This document shows, in pieces, positions 45,976 to 57,953 of a stretch of DNA of 64,000 bases. Position numbers and translations under genes: made by a program. Numbering within the stretch: position 1 is the stretch's first letter; each line of letters opens with the position of its first letter. Origin of the DNA: Verminephrobacter eiseniae EF01-2 (lineage in GTDB: Bacteria; Pseudomonadota; Gammaproteobacteria; Burkholderiales; Burkholderiaceae_C); contig NC_008786.1 of NCBI RefSeq assembly GCF_000015565.1, positions 496,001-560,000 on the forward strand. Direction: 5' to 3'. The notes beneath the pieces were generated by a model. That model saw nothing but the letters and a program-made list of their open reading frames with translations, searched no databases and was not told the DNA's origin.

Positions 45976-47589
45976 ATGCAACTCAATCCCGCGGAAATTT
46001 CTGAACTCATCAAGAGCCGCATCGAAGGCCTTGGCGTCAGCGCCGACATCCGCAACCAGGGCACCGTGGTCTCGGTGACCGACGGCATCGTGCGCGTGCA
46101 CGGCCTGTCGGACGCGATGCAAGGCGAAATGCTCGAGTTCCCGCCCACGGCTGACGGCACGCCGTCGTTCGGCCTGGCGCTGAACCTTGAGCGCGACTCG
46201 GTCGGCGCCGTGATTCTGGGCGAGTACGAGCACATCTCCGAAGGCGGCACCGTGAAGTGCACGGGCCGCATCCTGGAAGTGCCCGTGGGCCCCGAACTCA
46301 TCGGCCGCGTGGTGAACGCACTGGGCCAGCCGATCGACGGCAAGGGTCCGATCAACGCCAAGATGACCGACGTGATCGAAAAGGTCGCTCCCGGCGTGAT
46401 CGCACGCAAGTCCGTCGACCAGCCGATGCAGACCGGCCTGAAGTCGATCGACTCCATGGTGCCCGTCGGCCGTGGCCAGCGCGAGCTGATCATCGGTGAC
46501 CGCCAGACCGGCAAGACGGCCGTGGCGATCGACGCGATCATCAACCAGAAGGGTCAGAACATGACCTGCGTCTACGTTGCGATCGGCCAGAAGGCTTCGT
46601 CGATCAAGAACGTGGTGCGCTCGCTGGAACAAGCCGGCGCGATGGACTACACCATCGTCGTGGCCGCATCGGCCTCCGAATCGGCTGCCATGCAGTACGT
46701 GTCGGCCTATTCGGGCTGCACGATGGGCGAGTACTTCCGCGACCGCGGCCAGGACGCCCTGATCGTCTATGACGACCTGTCCAAGCAAGCCGTGGCCTAC
46801 CGCCAGGTGTCGCTGCTGCTGCGCCGCCCGCCAGGCCGCGAAGCCTACCCCGGCGACGTGTTCTATCTCCACAGCCGTCTGCTCGAGCGCGCAGCCCGCG
46901 TGAACGCCGACTACGTCGAAGCCTTCACCAAGGGCGCCGTCAAGGGCAAGACCGGTTCGCTGACGGCACTGCCGATCATCGAAACGCAAGCCGGTGACGT
47001 GTCCGCCTTCGTTCCGACCAACGTGATCTCGATCACCGACGGCCAGATCTTCCTGGAAACCAGCCTGTTCAACGCCGGCATTCGCCCCGCCATCAACGCC
47101 GGTATCTCGGTGTCGCGCGTGGGCTCGTCGGCGCAGACCAACCTGATCAAGAACCAGTCGGGCGGTATCCGTACCGACCTGGCCCAGTACCGTGAACTGG
47201 CCGCGTTCGCGCAGTTCGCTTCCGACCTCGACGAAGCGACCCGCAAGCAACTCGACCGCGGTGCGCGCGTGACGGAACTGCTCAAGCAGACCCAGTACAG
47301 CCCGCTGCCGATCTCGCTGATGAATGCCACGCTGTTCGCAGTGAACAAGGGCTTCACGGACGACATCGACGTCAAGAAGGTGCTCCCGTTCGAACACGGT
47401 TTCCACCAGCTGCTGAAGACGAGCCACGCCGCCCTGCTCGAGACCATGGAAAAGAATGGTGCCAAGTGGGACGTCAAGCCCGCCAAGCCGGACGACAGCG
47501 CCGAAAAGCAGGCCTTCAAGAAGGTGTGCCAGGACGCTGAAGCCGAACTGCTGGCTGCCGCCACCTCGTTCAAGAAGTCGTTCGCCTGA
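45976..47589 (+). CDS. atpA: F0F1 ATP synthase subunit alpha
   Basis: 537 residues, some 20 longer than many AtpA, with the extra in the C-terminal helices ([19 protein letters not shown]). N-terminal beta barrel, P-loop [13 protein letters not shown], and the signature [17 protein letters not shown]. Starts at [15 protein letters not shown], 12 nt after a purine-rich GAAGGAAAG RBS. From here to atpD the codon choice is strongly biased, as in highly expressed genes. Confidence 0.97.
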   Translation: MQLNPAEISELIKSRIEGLGVSADIRNQGTVVSVTDGIVRVHGLSDAMQGEMLEFPPTADGTPSFGLALNLERDSVGAVILGEYEHISEGGTVKCTGRILEVPVGPELIGRVVNALGQPIDGKGPINAKMTDVIEKVAPGVIARKSVDQPMQTGLKSIDSMVPVGRGQRELIIGDRQTGKTAVAIDAIINQKGQNMTCVYVAIGQKASSIKNVVRSLEQAGAMDYTIVVAASASESAAMQYVSAYSGCTMGEYFRDRGQDALIVYDDLSKQAVAYRQVSLLLRRPPGREAYPGDVFYLHSRLLERAARVNADYVEAFTKGAVKGKTGSLTALPIIETQAGDVSAFVPTNVISITDGQIFLETSLFNAGIRPAINAGISVSRVGSSAQTNLIKNQSGGIRTDLAQYRELAAFAQFASDLDEATRKQLDRGARVTELLKQTQYSPLPISLMNATLFAVNKGFTDDIDVKKVLPFEHGFHQLLKTSHAALLETMEKNGAKWDVKPAKPDDSAEKQAFKKVCQDAEAELLAAATSFKKSFA

Positions 47590-47622
47590 TCGACCCCTTG
47601 ACCGACGCAAGAAGGAGTTCAT

Positions 47623-48498
47623 ATGGCAGCTGGTAAGGAAATCCGCGGCAAGATCAAATCGGTGGAAAACACCAAGAAGATCACCAAGGCCATGGAAATG
47701 GTCTCGGTTTCCAAGATGCGCAAGGCGCAAGAGCGCATGCGTGCCGCCCGCCCCTACAGCGAGAAGATCCGCAACATTGCGGCGAACCTTGGCAAGGCGA
47801 ATCCCGAGTACACGCACGCCTTCATGAAGAAGAACGACGCCAAGGCGCTCGGCTTCATCATCGTGACGAGCGACAAGGGCCTGTGCGGTGGCTTGAACAC
47901 CAACCTGCTGCGCGCCGTGACGGCCAAGCTGCGCGAAGCGCAGGCCGCCGGCGTGGCGATCGAGTCGGTCGCCATCGGCAGCAAGGGCCTCGGCTTCCTG
48001 AACCGCATCGGCGCCCGCGTGGTCGCGCATGTCACCCACCTGGGTGACACGCCGCACCTGGACAAGCTCATCGGCCCGGTCAAGACGCTGCTCGACGCTT
48101 ACGCGGAAGGCAAGCTCTCGGCCGTGTACCTGAGCTACACGAAGTTCATCAACACGATCAAGCAGGAGCCGCTCGTCGAGCAGCTGCTGCCGCTGGCCGA
48201 AGACTCGCTGAAAGTCGAGGAAGGCCAGCATTCGTGGGATTACATCTACGAGCCCGATGCGCAAAGCGTGATCGACGAGCTGCTGGTCCGCTATGTGGAG
48301 TCGCTGGTCTATCAGGCCGTGGCAGAGAACATGGCGTCCGAGCATTCGGCGCGGATGGTGGCCATGAAGGCTGCCACCGACAACGCAGGCAATGTGATCA
48401 GCGAGCTGAAGCTGGTCTACAACAAGACCCGCCAGGCCGGCATCACCAAGGAGCTCTCGGAAATCGTTTCGGGCGCTGCGGCGGCCGCCGGTGTCTGA
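47623..48498 (+). CDS. atpG: F0F1 ATP synthase subunit gamma
   Basis: 291 residues. N-terminal coiled coil ([28 protein letters not shown]), central Rossmann-like domain ([21 protein letters not shown]) and a C-terminal helix ending [13 protein letters not shown]. Forms the rotating shaft. Confidence 0.97.
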   Translation: MAAGKEIRGKIKSVENTKKITKAMEMVSVSKMRKAQERMRAARPYSEKIRNIAANLGKANPEYTHAFMKKNDAKALGFIIVTSDKGLCGGLNTNLLRAVTAKLREAQAAGVAIESVAIGSKGLGFLNRIGARVVAHVTHLGDTPHLDKLIGPVKTLLDAYAEGKLSAVYLSYTKFINTIKQEPLVEQLLPLAEDSLKVEEGQHSWDYIYEPDAQSVIDELLVRYVESLVYQAVAENMASEHSARMVAMKAATDNAGNVISELKLVYNKTRQAGITKELSEIVSGAAAAAGV

Positions 48499-48523
48499 GC
48501 CCTTCGGACCTCAACAGATTTAA

Positions 48524-49957
<1,434 letters not shown>

Positions 49958-50008
49958 TGGCATTGCGCCACCTGCCACCCTGCCATCCCTGTTTCCCCGG
50001 GAACCATG

Positions 50009-50425
50009 ATGAACACCATCCACGTTGATGTGGTCAGTGCCGAAGAATCGATCTTCACCGGGCAAGCGCGCTTCGTGGCGCTGCCCGGCGAGGTTGGCGA
50101 ACTGGGCATTTATCCCCGCCACGCCCCGCTGATCACCCGCATCAAGCCGGGCTCGGTGCGCATCGAAATGGCCGACGGCAGCGAAGAATTCGTCTTCGTC
50201 GCCGGCGGTCTTCTGGAAGTGCAACCCCACTGCGTCACGGTGCTGTCCGATACGGCAATCCGTGGCAAGGACCTGGATGACGAGAAGGCCAATGCCGCCA
50301 AAGCCGCCGCCGAAGAAGCGCTCAAGAATGCCAAGAGCGATCTCGATCTGGCCAAGGCCCAGTCCGAATTGGCCGTGATGGCGGCACAGATCGCAGCGCT
50401 GCGCAAGTTCCGACAAAAGAAGTGA
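50009..50425 (+). CDS. atpC: F0F1 ATP synthase subunit epsilon
   Basis: 138 residues from [16 protein letters not shown]; an adjacent ATG at 50006 would add one residue. N-terminal beta sandwich ([19 protein letters not shown]) and C-terminal helical hairpin rich in Ala and Lys. Last gene of the operon; I see no strong terminator after it. Confidence 0.95.
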   Translation: MNTIHVDVVSAEESIFTGQARFVALPGEVGELGIYPRHAPLITRIKPGSVRIEMADGSEEFVFVAGGLLEVQPHCVTVLSDTAIRGKDLDDEKANAAKAAAEEALKNAKSDLDLAKAQSELAVMAAQIAALRKFRQKK

Positions 50426-50433
50426 TCAATGCC

Positions 50434-50830
50434 CCAGGGATCGGGCCTTCGTCCAGATATCCACGCTGATCGACCGCTACCAGACCACGGTGCCCGAAAC
50501 GGTCCGTTGCGCGCTTGGCCTGGGCAAGCGTGACAAGATTCACTACATCCCGCAGGACCCGGGCAGACCCGAATACCGTCAGGGTAGCGCCCTGGGCAAT
50601 GCGTACAAGCACTGGGGTTTCGGGCCAAGTTCTTCCAGCAGTCCCGGCTGTTTTTCTTTTTCCGGCTTCACGCACCGGGCAAGATGATCGTGCTGGCCTG
50701 GGTCAATGACGAGGACAGCAAGCGCGCCAACGGCAGTGGCAATGATGCGTACCGGGTGTTCGGGAAAATGCGGCAAAGCGGCCATCCCCCGGATGATTGG
50801 GGGCAGTTGCTGCTCCAGGCGCGCGCTCGA
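50434..50830 (+). pseudogene. Collapsed prlF-yhaV toxin-antitoxin remnant
   Basis: The first part reads STLIDRYQTTVPETVRCALGLGKRDKIHY, an AbrB-like PrlF antitoxin DNA-binding fold. It runs straight into IPQDPGRPEYRQGSALGNAYKHW, a YhaV toxin sequence, so the end of prlF and the start of yhaV were deleted. After a frameshift near 50615, YhaV continues with KMIVLAWVNDEDSKRANGSGNDAY and SGHPPDDWGQLL. Neither protein can be functional. Confidence 0.75.
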
Positions 50831-50892
50831 AATGAGCGCTTGGCGGGCCTTGGCAATCCCGGTGCGGCCGGCTCTGGCAGCGACAATGGGGC

Positions 50893-51957
50893 ATGAACCC
50901 ACAGCCCTCAGACAATAGCCCGAGCACCGCCGCAGTCACCGATCTGCATCCCTACGCCCGCCTCACTCCGGACCATGTGCTCGACGCGCTGGCCAGCGTG
51001 CAGTTGTACGGCGATGGTCGCCTGATGGCCCTGTCATCGTATGAAAACCGGGTCTACCAGGTGACGCTGGAAGACGGCCAGCGCGTGGTGGCCAAGTTCT
51101 ACCGCCCGGGCCGTTGGGATGCGGCGCAGATTCTGGAGGAGCATGCTTTTGCCGCCGAGTTGATGGCCGCCGAGGTACCCGCCGTGGGCCCGATGGCATT
51201 GAACGGCGCCACGCTGCACCAGCATCAGGATTTTGCCTTCTCGGTCAGCCCCTGGCGCGGCGGCCGCCAGCCCGAGCTGGACGACCCCGAAGTGCTGCAA
51301 TGGATTGGCCGCTTTCTGGCGCGCATCCACACCGTGGGCGCCGCACAACCTTTTGTCCACCGGCCCCGGCTGGATTTGCAGGACTTTGGCGTTGCATCGC
51401 GCAACTGGCTGCTGGAGCAGCAGGTCATCCCGCTGGACATGCAGGCCCGTTGGCGCGAGCAGTGCGACAAAGCCATCGAATTGATAGCTGACGGCGCGTG
51501 TAGCACCTGTGCTGGCGGCCCATCTGGCTTGAAGGACGCGCGCCTGATCCGCCTGCACGGCGACTGCCACCCCGGCAATATCCTGTGGACGCCGCTGGAC
51601 GAATATGGCCGGGGTGGCCCGCATTTCGTCGATCTGGACGATGCCCGCATGGGGCCGGCCGTGCAGGATCTGTGGATGCTGCTCTCGGGCGACCGGCGCC
51701 AGCGCACGCAGCAACTCGGCGCCCTGCTCGACGGCTATGAGCAATTGCGCAGTTTTGACCAGCGTGAACTGGCGCTGATCGAGCCGCTACGCACGCTGCG
51801 CCTGATTCACTACAGCGCCTGGCTGGCGCGCCGCTGGCAAGACCCGATCTTTCCGCTGAACTTTCCCTGGTTCGGCAGCAGCGACTATTGGCGCGGTCAG
51901 GTGGACATGCTGATCGAGCAGATCGAAGCCATGCAGGAGGCGCCGCTGATGGTCTGA
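50893..51957 (+). CDS. srkA: Stress response kinase SrkA (YihE)
   Basis: 354 residues, protein kinase-like fold of the APH/choline kinase group. SSYENRVYQVTLEDG and VVAKFYRPGRW form the ATP lobe; LHGDCHPGNILW is the catalytic loop and FVDLDDARMGP the metal-binding motif. In E. coli it counters stress-induced death. A short segment near 51480-51535 (residues about 196-215) looks like an inserted hairpin repeat. ATG overlaps no other gene. Confidence 0.92.
   Translation: MNPQPSDNSPSTAAVTDLHPYARLTPDHVLDALASVQLYGDGRLMALSSYENRVYQVTLEDGQRVVAKFYRPGRWDAAQILEEHAFAAELMAAEVPAVGPMALNGATLHQHQDFAFSVSPWRGGRQPELDDPEVLQWIGRFLARIHTVGAAQPFVHRPRLDLQDFGVASRNWLLEQQVIPLDMQARWREQCDKAIELIADGACSTCAGGPSGLKDARLIRLHGDCHPGNILWTPLDEYGRGGPHFVDLDDARMGPAVQDLWMLLSGDRRQRTQQLGALLDGYEQLRSFDQRELALIEPLRTLRLIHYSAWLARRWQDPIFPLNFPWFGSSDYWRGQVDMLIEQIEAMQEAPLMV
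51480..51535. repeat. Comamonadaceae-type interspersed hairpin repeat inside srkA
   Basis: The stretch beginning ATTGATAGCTGACGGCGC and ending CATCTGGCTTGAA resembles an intergenic repeat I associate with Comamonadaceae genomes (ATAGCTG..GCGC..GT...CAAG/TGTGCTGG..). Here it is in frame and adds a Cys-containing loop (CSTCAGG) to SrkA. Recognition from memory, so tentative. Confidence 0.4.
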
Positions 51958-51994
51958 AACGCGCCGGCCGGGGGCCAAGCAGGGCGTGGCCGCG

Positions 51995-53983
51995 TCACAC
52001 CAGCAACGCATTCACGCGCTTGACATAGGCCGCCGGGTCGGCGGGCAAACCGCCTTCGGCCAGCAGGGCCTGGTCGAACAGGATATGCGCCAAGTCATCA
52101 AAGTGCTGGCTGCCGTCGAGCTTCCTGACCAGCGCATGGCTGGCGTTGACTTCCAGCACCGGCTTGGTCTCGGGGGCCTGCTGGCCGGCCTGCTTGAGCA
52201 GCCGCGCAAGCTGGGTGCTCATGCCGTCGCCGTGCACCACCAGGCAGGCGGGCGAGTCGACCAGGCGCGTGGTCACGCGCACGTCTTCGGCCTTGTCCTT
52301 GAGCGTCTCCTTGAGCCTGGCCAGCAGGGGTTTGAAGGCTTCGGCGGCCTCCTCGGCGGCCTTCTTCTCGGCCTCGTCTTGCAGCTTGCCCAGGTCGACC
52401 GCGCCCTTGGCCACGCTTTGCAGCGGTGTGCCATCGAACTCGTGCAGGTAGTTCAGCGCCCACTCGTCGACGCGGTCGGTCATCAAGAGCACCTCGATGC
52501 CCTTTTTCTTGAAGACCTCGAGCTGCGGGCTGTGTTTGGCGGCGGCCAGCGTGTCTGCGGTGATGTAGTAGATGGCCTCCTGGCCCTCCTTCATGCGCGC
52601 CTTGTAGTCGGCCAGGCCCACGCTGGCCTGGTCGCTGCTGGTGCTGGCAAAGCGCAGCAGCCGGGCCAGGCGCTCGCGGTTGGCGAAGTCTTCGCCCAGG
52701 CCCTCTTTGAGTACCGCGCCGAACTCGGCGTAGAACTGGCTGTACTTGCCTTCCTTGGCCTTGTCGTCGGCGTCGACGACATCGCTGACTCGGTCAGCCC
52801 CTTCGGCGGGTTGGGGGGCTGGGCTGTCATGCCGGTCATGCCGGGCCAGGTCTTCCAGCATGCTGAGCACGCGCTTGGTCGAGCCTTCGCGGATGGCGCG
52901 CACGTCGCGGCTTTCCTGTAGCAACTCGCGGCTCACGTTCAGCGGCAGGTCGGCCGAGTCGATCACGCCCTTGACAAAGCGCAGGTAGGTGGGCAACAGG
53001 GCCTCGGCGTCGTCCATGATGAAAACGCGCTTGACATACAGCTTCACGCCCGCTTTCTTGTCGCGGTTCCACAGATCGAACGGCGCCTTGGCCGGGATGT
53101 ACAGCAACTGCGTGTACTCGGTACTGCCTTCCACGCGGTTGTGCGCCCAGGTCAGCGGGGCCAACGGGTCGTGGCTGATGGTTTTGTAGAACTCGGCGTA
53201 CTGTGCGTCGCTTACGTCCTTCTTCGGGCGGGCCCACAGGGCGCTGGCCTGGTTGACGGTTTCCCAGTCGCCGGTCTTGACCATGGCACCGGGCTGGCGG
53301 CCGCCTTTTTCGTCGCCGGGGTTGATCAACTCGCCGTCTTTCCACTCTTGCTTTTCCATCAGTATCGGCAGGCTGATGTGGTCGGAGTACCGGGAGATGA
53401 TGGACTTGAGCTTCCAGTTGTTCAGGTATTCCTCGGCGCTGTCGCGCAGGTGCAAGATGACGCTGGTGCCACGGGCGGGCCGGTCTATGGTCTCGACCTC
53501 GAAGTCGCCCGTGCCGCCGCTGGCCCAACGCACACCCTCGCTGGCGGGAAGACCGGCGCGGCGCGATTCCACCGTGATTTTGTCGGCCACGATGAAGCCC
53601 GAATAAAAGCCGACACCAAACTGGCCGATCAACTGGGCATCCTGCTTTTGGTCGCCCGAGAGCTGGCCCATGAAGTCCTTGGTGCCGCTTTTGGCGATGG
53701 TGCCCAGATGCTCTATCGCCTCTTGCTGGCTCATGCCGATGCCGTTGTCGGTGATGGTCAGCGTGCGGGCGGTCTGGTCGAAGCTCACACGCACTTCGAG
53801 CTGGGGCGCATCTTCAAACAACGCCGGCTGGTTCAACCCGGCAAAGCGCAGCTTGTCGCAGGCATCGGAGGCGTTGGAGATCAGCTCGCGCAGGAAGATT
53901 TCCTGGTTCGAGTACAGCGAGTGGGTGACCAGGTGCAGCAGTTGGGCCACTTCGGCCTGAAACGACAGGGTTTGCTTGCTCAT
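51995..53983 (-). CDS. htpG: Chaperone HtpG (Hsp90 family)
   Basis: 662 residues. GHKL ATPase domain with [23 protein letters not shown] and [17 protein letters not shown]; middle domain with [10 protein letters not shown] and [13 protein letters not shown]-terminal dimerisation domain. A linker near 390-410 is rich in Pro/Ala ([14 protein letters not shown]), longer than in E. coli. The ATG at 53983 gives [16 protein letters not shown]. Confidence 0.97.
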   Translation of the reverse strand: MSKQTLSFQAEVAQLLHLVTHSLYSNQEIFLRELISNASDACDKLRFAGLNQPALFEDAPQLEVRVSFDQTARTLTITDNGIGMSQQEAIEHLGTIAKSGTKDFMGQLSGDQKQDAQLIGQFGVGFYSGFIVADKITVESRRAGLPASEGVRWASGGTGDFEVETIDRPARGTSVILHLRDSAEEYLNNWKLKSIISRYSDHISLPILMEKQEWKDGELINPGDEKGGRQPGAMVKTGDWETVNQASALWARPKKDVSDAQYAEFYKTISHDPLAPLTWAHNRVEGSTEYTQLLYIPAKAPFDLWNRDKKAGVKLYVKRVFIMDDAEALLPTYLRFVKGVIDSADLPLNVSRELLQESRDVRAIREGSTKRVLSMLEDLARHDRHDSPAPQPAEGADRVSDVVDADDKAKEGKYSQFYAEFGAVLKEGLGEDFANRERLARLLRFASTSSDQASVGLADYKARMKEGQEAIYYITADTLAAAKHSPQLEVFKKKGIEVLLMTDRVDEWALNYLHEFDGTPLQSVAKGAVDLGKLQDEAEKKAAEEAAEAFKPLLARLKETLKDKAEDVRVTTRLVDSPACLVVHGDGMSTQLARLLKQAGQQAPETKPVLEVNASHALVRKLDGSQHFDDLAHILFDQALLAEGGLPADPAAYVKRVNALLV

Positions 53984-54066
53984 GGGAGAGTTCTCTATGG
54001 GGTGAAACAGGTCAGTACAAAAAAGGCCGGCACCGGGTAGGAGTAGTGCAGTGCACGCCTGTGCAC

Positions 54067-54087
54067 CGCCTGCCGAACCGGCAGGCG
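54067..54087. other. Hairpin between htpG and the pseudouridine synthase gene
   Basis: CGCCTGCCG-AAC-CGGCAGGCG, a perfect 9-bp stem without a T run. It could be a Rho-dependent end signal or a leader structure. The remaining 53984-54243 shows no gene. Confidence 0.45.
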
Positions 54088-54243
54088 TGATCTATGGGCA
54101 TTGCGCAAGGGTTTCAAGAGGGGGATCAAGGGGTTTCAGAGGGCAGGGGCTGGACGCACGCATGGGCATCGAATGCGCGGTCGGCCGGCGCCGGCACAGC
54201 CGCCCGGGTATCCGCCCGCCCAATGCGCAGCAAGGGATGGCGC

Positions 54244-55161
54244 TCAAAACTGCTCGTCGGCCGCAAGGTAACGCCACTGGCCCGCCGGCAAAAGGCCCAG
54301 CCGCACGCGGCCGATGCGGACGCGCTTGAGGCCCACCACCGTCAAGCCCACCAGCGCGCACATGCGGCGGATTTGCCGCTTCCTGCCCTCGGTGAGCACA
54401 AAGCGCAGTTGCTCGGGGTTTTGCCAATCGACCACGGCGGGCTTGAGCGGCTGGCCGTCCAGCGACAGGCCATGGCACAGACTGGCCAACTGCCCGGCCG
54501 GAAACACCGAGCGCACATCCAGGGCCACGGCGCCGTATTGCACGCGCACCAGATATTCCTTGTCCACCGTGGAGTCCGCGCCAATCAACTGGCGCGCCAC
54601 CCGTCCGTCCTGTGTGAGCACCAGCAGGCCCACCGAGTCGATGTCCAGCCGCCCGGCAGGCGCCAGGCCGCGCAATTGCGCCGGGGCAAAGCGGTTGCGG
54701 CTGGTGTCGTCGCGCCAGTGTGTGCGCTGGTCGATCAGCGCCACGGCGGGCCTATGACCATCTTCTGCCTGCCCGCTCACATAGCCCATGGGCTTGTGCA
54801 GCAAGATGGTGACACGCTGCCGCTGAGCACCCCGGGCCTGCTTGTCGACCGCGATGCGGTCGCTGGCCGTGACCCGCAGGCCGATGGGCGCGACCTGGCC
54901 GTTGACCCGGACCCGGCCTTGGGCAATCCAGTCGTCGGCCTCGCGCCGGGAGCACAGGCCGAGTTCGGCCATGCGCTTGTTCAGGCGCAAGCGGTCGGTG
55001 CCGTTGGCCGTGCCCGGCACGGCACCCCGTGCTGCGTCCGGTACGACGCCCGCTGCCATGCCCGCCGGACATGCCGGCGTTGCAGGCTTGGCGGCCGCCG
55101 TGGGCCGGCGCAGCACGGCGCGCGGCGCCGGCGTGGGGGCAGAGGGGTTTGAAGAGGACAT
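54244..55161 (-). CDS. 23S rRNA pseudouridine synthase, RluF-like
   Basis: About 305 residues. An Ala/Pro-rich N-terminal tail precedes an S4 RNA-binding domain (RLNKRMAELGLCSRREADDWIAQGRVRVNGQ). The RsuA-type catalytic domain has the Asp motif GRLDIDSVGLLVLTQDG and KEYLVRVQY; EGRKRQIRRMCALVGL completes it. RluF modifies U2604 of 23S rRNA in E. coli; RluB or RluE types are less likely given the S4 wording. Start uncertain: MSSSNPS at 55161 or 11 codons earlier. Confidence 0.82.
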   Translation of the reverse strand: MSSSNPSAPTPAPRAVLRRPTAAAKPATPACPAGMAAGVVPDAARGAVPGTANGTDRLRLNKRMAELGLCSRREADDWIAQGRVRVNGQVAPIGLRVTASDRIAVDKQARGAQRQRVTILLHKPMGYVSGQAEDGHRPAVALIDQRTHWRDDTSRNRFAPAQLRGLAPAGRLDIDSVGLLVLTQDGRVARQLIGADSTVDKEYLVRVQYGAVALDVRSVFPAGQLASLCHGLSLDGQPLKPAVVDWQNPEQLRFVLTEGRKRQIRRMCALVGLTVVGLKRVRIGRVRLGLLPAGQWRYLAADEQF

Positions 55162-55412
55162 CGAGGGTTTCGCCCGAACAGGAATTTCCGGCAAATTGTC
55201 GGCGCAAAAGCCGGATCAGGTCGACTCGGGTGCCGATGTCGGCCCCCGTTGCCGCCACCCAAGCCGCGCCCCCGGCAGCTCCCGGGCGGTGCCGACCACT
55301 GTCAGGAACCGGAATCCCGACCACGTTCCCGCACGGCCTGCTCCGGCCTGCCGCCGAACGCTCCGATGCGCCGGCGCTGTGCGAAAAAGAATATGGCATC
55401 TGTCGTTGCTAG

Positions 55413-55570
55413 TGTCGCGTCACCGATCAGATGTCGTAGGCTGCGCGCAGCCATCGGAGCGCAGCGCAAGGCGCATCGCGCAGCCCATACCGAGCGTATT
55501 GGCAAGCGATGCAACGCCGCGATGCGCTTCGATGGCCAGCGCGGACCGACAGATGATCGGTGACGCGACA
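55413..55570. mobile_element. Miniature inverted-repeat element, copy 4
   Basis: 158 bp, opposite orientation to copies 1-3, with perfect CTAG duplications at 55409-55412 and 55571-55574 and 17-bp inverted ends. It is intergenic. The flanking 55195-55408 shows no gene I can support. Confidence 0.85.
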
Positions 55571-55604
55571 CTAGCCTCTTGGTACGCGTAGCCGCACTTC
55601 GGAA

Positions 55605-56771
55605 TCAGTTTGCCAACACCTCCAGCACGATGAACTGATTGGTCTGGGTCGCCGAGAAGTTGTTGTCGGACGCCAGGACCAAGGTGCGATTCCCGTTGGG
55701 CAGGGTCTTGCCCCAGGTGATGGCCTCGATGTTGTCCAGTTTCACTCCCTGGTAGCGGAGGGGCATTTCCAACAGCAGCCTGCGGCTCATCGGCGTGTAC
55801 TTGGCTTCGACCAGGCTGGCGATGCGGCTCACGTCGGTGGTGGTGTCGTTGATCTCGGTCCACACCAGGCGGATGGTGTTGCCCACGCCGAAAGCAAACG
55901 CGCGCTCGACGGCGATGAACTGGCGCGGGCCTGCGGCCAGCATGTCTGACAGGCCATTGTCCGGCCCGAATGCTGCATCAGGCTTGCCATCCACCGGTAT
56001 CTTGGGCAACTCGTAGGCGTATTGCGCACGCGCCTGGCCAGTGCCGGGGTCCAAGGCCGTCACCCGAACCACGCTGCCCGCCTGCAAACTGGCGCTCGGG
56101 CCATCCTCGATCAGCGCGTCTTCATTGGCCACATACACCGTGCCATCAGGCGCCACGGCCAGAGACTCGAAGACCTTGTTGTTGCGCGCTCCCTGCGTGC
56201 GGTTGTCCACATAGTGGTAGATGGCCGGAATGGCAAACTCCCGCACAAAAGCGCCTTGCGCCGTCATCTGGCGCACAAAGGGCTGGAAGCGGCGGGCAGC
56301 CGCAGCATCCCAGTTACCCTCGGAGGCCCAGTACAACTGCCCGCCCGCAGCCACGCGGATGGCTTCCGGGTCTACCGTGCGCGTGGCCGCCGGGAACGCG
56401 CTGCCGTCCTCGCGCAGCATGGCGGTCTGCCGGTTGATCTGCACGCTCACGTTGCCGCTGGCCTCGTAATCGATGCTGAGGTTGTAAAAGCGCGGGACTC
56501 GTCCGTCCCCGCCACGCTCGTCCGATAGCGCCCAGTAGCTGCCGTCCGCAGCCCGGTCCAGGCCCGAGATGCCGCCAAACTCTACCCCCTCGAACAAGGT
56601 GCCGGTGGGGATGGCGGCAGCGCCGAGCAGGCGCAAGGCGACGATCGGCGGGCCAGCACCAGCACCAGCACTACCGCCACCGCCGTCACTGCCACCACAG
56701 CCGGCCAGCACCAGCAATGCCAGCAGCACCCGGGACACGGCCATGCGGCGCGATGAATGTGCAAACCCCAT
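55605..56771 (-). CDS. Phytase-like esterase domain lipoprotein
   Basis: About 388 residues. Lipobox LVLAGC near residue 25 followed by a Gly-rich linker indicates an outer-membrane or periplasmic lipoprotein. The body matches the phytase-like domain (PF13449 type): FGGISGLDRAADGSYWALSDERG, DPEAIRVAAGGQLYWASEGN, NKVFESLAVAPDGTVYVANED and NIEAITWGKTLPNGNRTLVLASDNN. Beta-propeller expected; substrate unknown. ATG at 56771 or 56744. Confidence 0.85.
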   Translation of the reverse strand: MGFAHSSRRMAVSRVLLALLVLAGCGGSDGGGGSAGAGAGPPIVALRLLGAAAIPTGTLFEGVEFGGISGLDRAADGSYWALSDERGGDGRVPRFYNLSIDYEASGNVSVQINRQTAMLREDGSAFPAATRTVDPEAIRVAAGGQLYWASEGNWDAAAARRFQPFVRQMTAQGAFVREFAIPAIYHYVDNRTQGARNNKVFESLAVAPDGTVYVANEDALIEDGPSASLQAGSVVRVTALDPGTGQARAQYAYELPKIPVDGKPDAAFGPDNGLSDMLAAGPRQFIAVERAFAFGVGNTIRLVWTEINDTTTDVSRIASLVEAKYTPMSRRLLLEMPLRYQGVKLDNIEAITWGKTLPNGNRTLVLASDNNFSATQTNQFIVLEVLAN

Positions 56772-56944
56772 AGGCCCTCCTGCGATCGATCGGAAGGGCA
56801 AAGCCTATTGGAGCGGTATTTCCCGAGCATGACACTGGAATATCCGCAATGCCCCGGCCCAGGCCCCCGGCTATCATGGCCCGGTATCCACAGCCTTCCA
56901 CCGCCACATTCGACCCCCTTGCCTGAAAGGCAAAAGGAGATTTC

Positions 56945-57931
56945 ATGAAAACCATGCTGAAAATCGCACTGCTCGCCGCAGCCACTGCCACTGCCTTCGG
57001 CGCCACTGCCCAAGACTTCCCCGCCAAGGACAAGACCATCACCGTGGTGGTGCCCTTTTCTGCCGGCGGTCCCACCGACCGCGTAGCGCGCGACCTGGCC
57101 GAAGCCCTGCGCAAACCGCTGGGGGTTACCGTGGTGGTGGACAACACGGCCGGTGCCGGCAGTTCCATCGGTTCAGCCCGCGTGGCCCGCGCCGCAGCCG
57201 ATGGCTACACGCTGCTGCTCAACCACATTGCCATGTCCACGATGCCGGCGCTCTACCGCAAGCTGTCGTTCAACGTGGCCAACGACTTCGAGTACCTGGG
57301 CCTGGTCAACGAAGTGCCGATGACGCTGATCGGACGGCCCACGCTGACGGCCAACAACTTCAAGGAGTTGAGCGCCTGGATTCAGCAGAACAAGGGCCAG
57401 ATCAACCTGGGCAACGCCGGCCTGGGCGCTGCCTCGCACCTGTGCGGCCTGATGTTCCAAAGCGCCGTGCAGGTCGAGATGACCTCCGTGCCCTACAAGG
57501 GCACGGCCCCTGCGATCACCGACCTGATCGGCGGCCAGATCGACCTGCTGTGCGACCAGACCACCAACACCCTGGGCCAGATCGAAGCCAAGAAGGTCAA
57601 AGCCTACGCCGTGACCACCAGCCGGCGCCTGACCATCCCGGCCCTCAAGGACCTGCCCACGCTGGCCGAGACTGGCCTGAAGAACTTTGAAGTGAGCATC
57701 TGGCACGGCCTGTACGCCCCCAAGGGCACACCGGCCGATGTGCAAAAGAAGCTCAACGACGCCCTGAAGGTAGCGCTGAAAGACCCTGATTTCATCAAGA
57801 AGCAGGAAGGGCTGAGCGCCGTGGTCATCACCGACCGGCGCGTCGAAGGCGCCGAGCACAAGAAATTCGTGCTGTCCGAAATCGAAAAATGGGGCGCCGT
57901 CATCAAGGCTGCGGGCACCTACGCCGATTGA
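56945..57931 (+). CDS. Bug-family tripartite tricarboxylate transporter receptor 1
   Basis: 328 residues, periplasmic solute-binding protein. Signal peptide [23 protein letters not shown], then [24 protein letters not shown], the beta-strand loop that grips the carboxylate ligand. [21 protein letters not shown] and [23 protein letters not shown] are also family blocks. AAAAGGAG lies 7 nt before ATG. Bugs are very numerous in Comamonadaceae; the ligand is unknown and no TctA/TctB is nearby. Confidence 0.92.
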   Translation: MKTMLKIALLAAATATAFGATAQDFPAKDKTITVVVPFSAGGPTDRVARDLAEALRKPLGVTVVVDNTAGAGSSIGSARVARAAADGYTLLLNHIAMSTMPALYRKLSFNVANDFEYLGLVNEVPMTLIGRPTLTANNFKELSAWIQQNKGQINLGNAGLGAASHLCGLMFQSAVQVEMTSVPYKGTAPAITDLIGGQIDLLCDQTTNTLGQIEAKKVKAYAVTTSRRLTIPALKDLPTLAETGLKNFEVSIWHGLYAPKGTPADVQKKLNDALKVALKDPDFIKKQEGLSAVVITDRRVEGAEHKKFVLSEIEKWGAVIKAAGTYAD

Positions 57932-57953
57932 TCCACCGACAAGCCACGATCCC

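Noticed and set aside
45265..48345. 1026-codon minus-strand frame across atpH-atpA-atpG, and 48443-50416 across atpD-atpC
   Set aside because: Shadows of the ATP synthase genes, whose products are unambiguous.
54100..54240. Small gene between htpG and the pseudouridine synthase gene
   Set aside because: Short frames without RBS or recognisable sequence.
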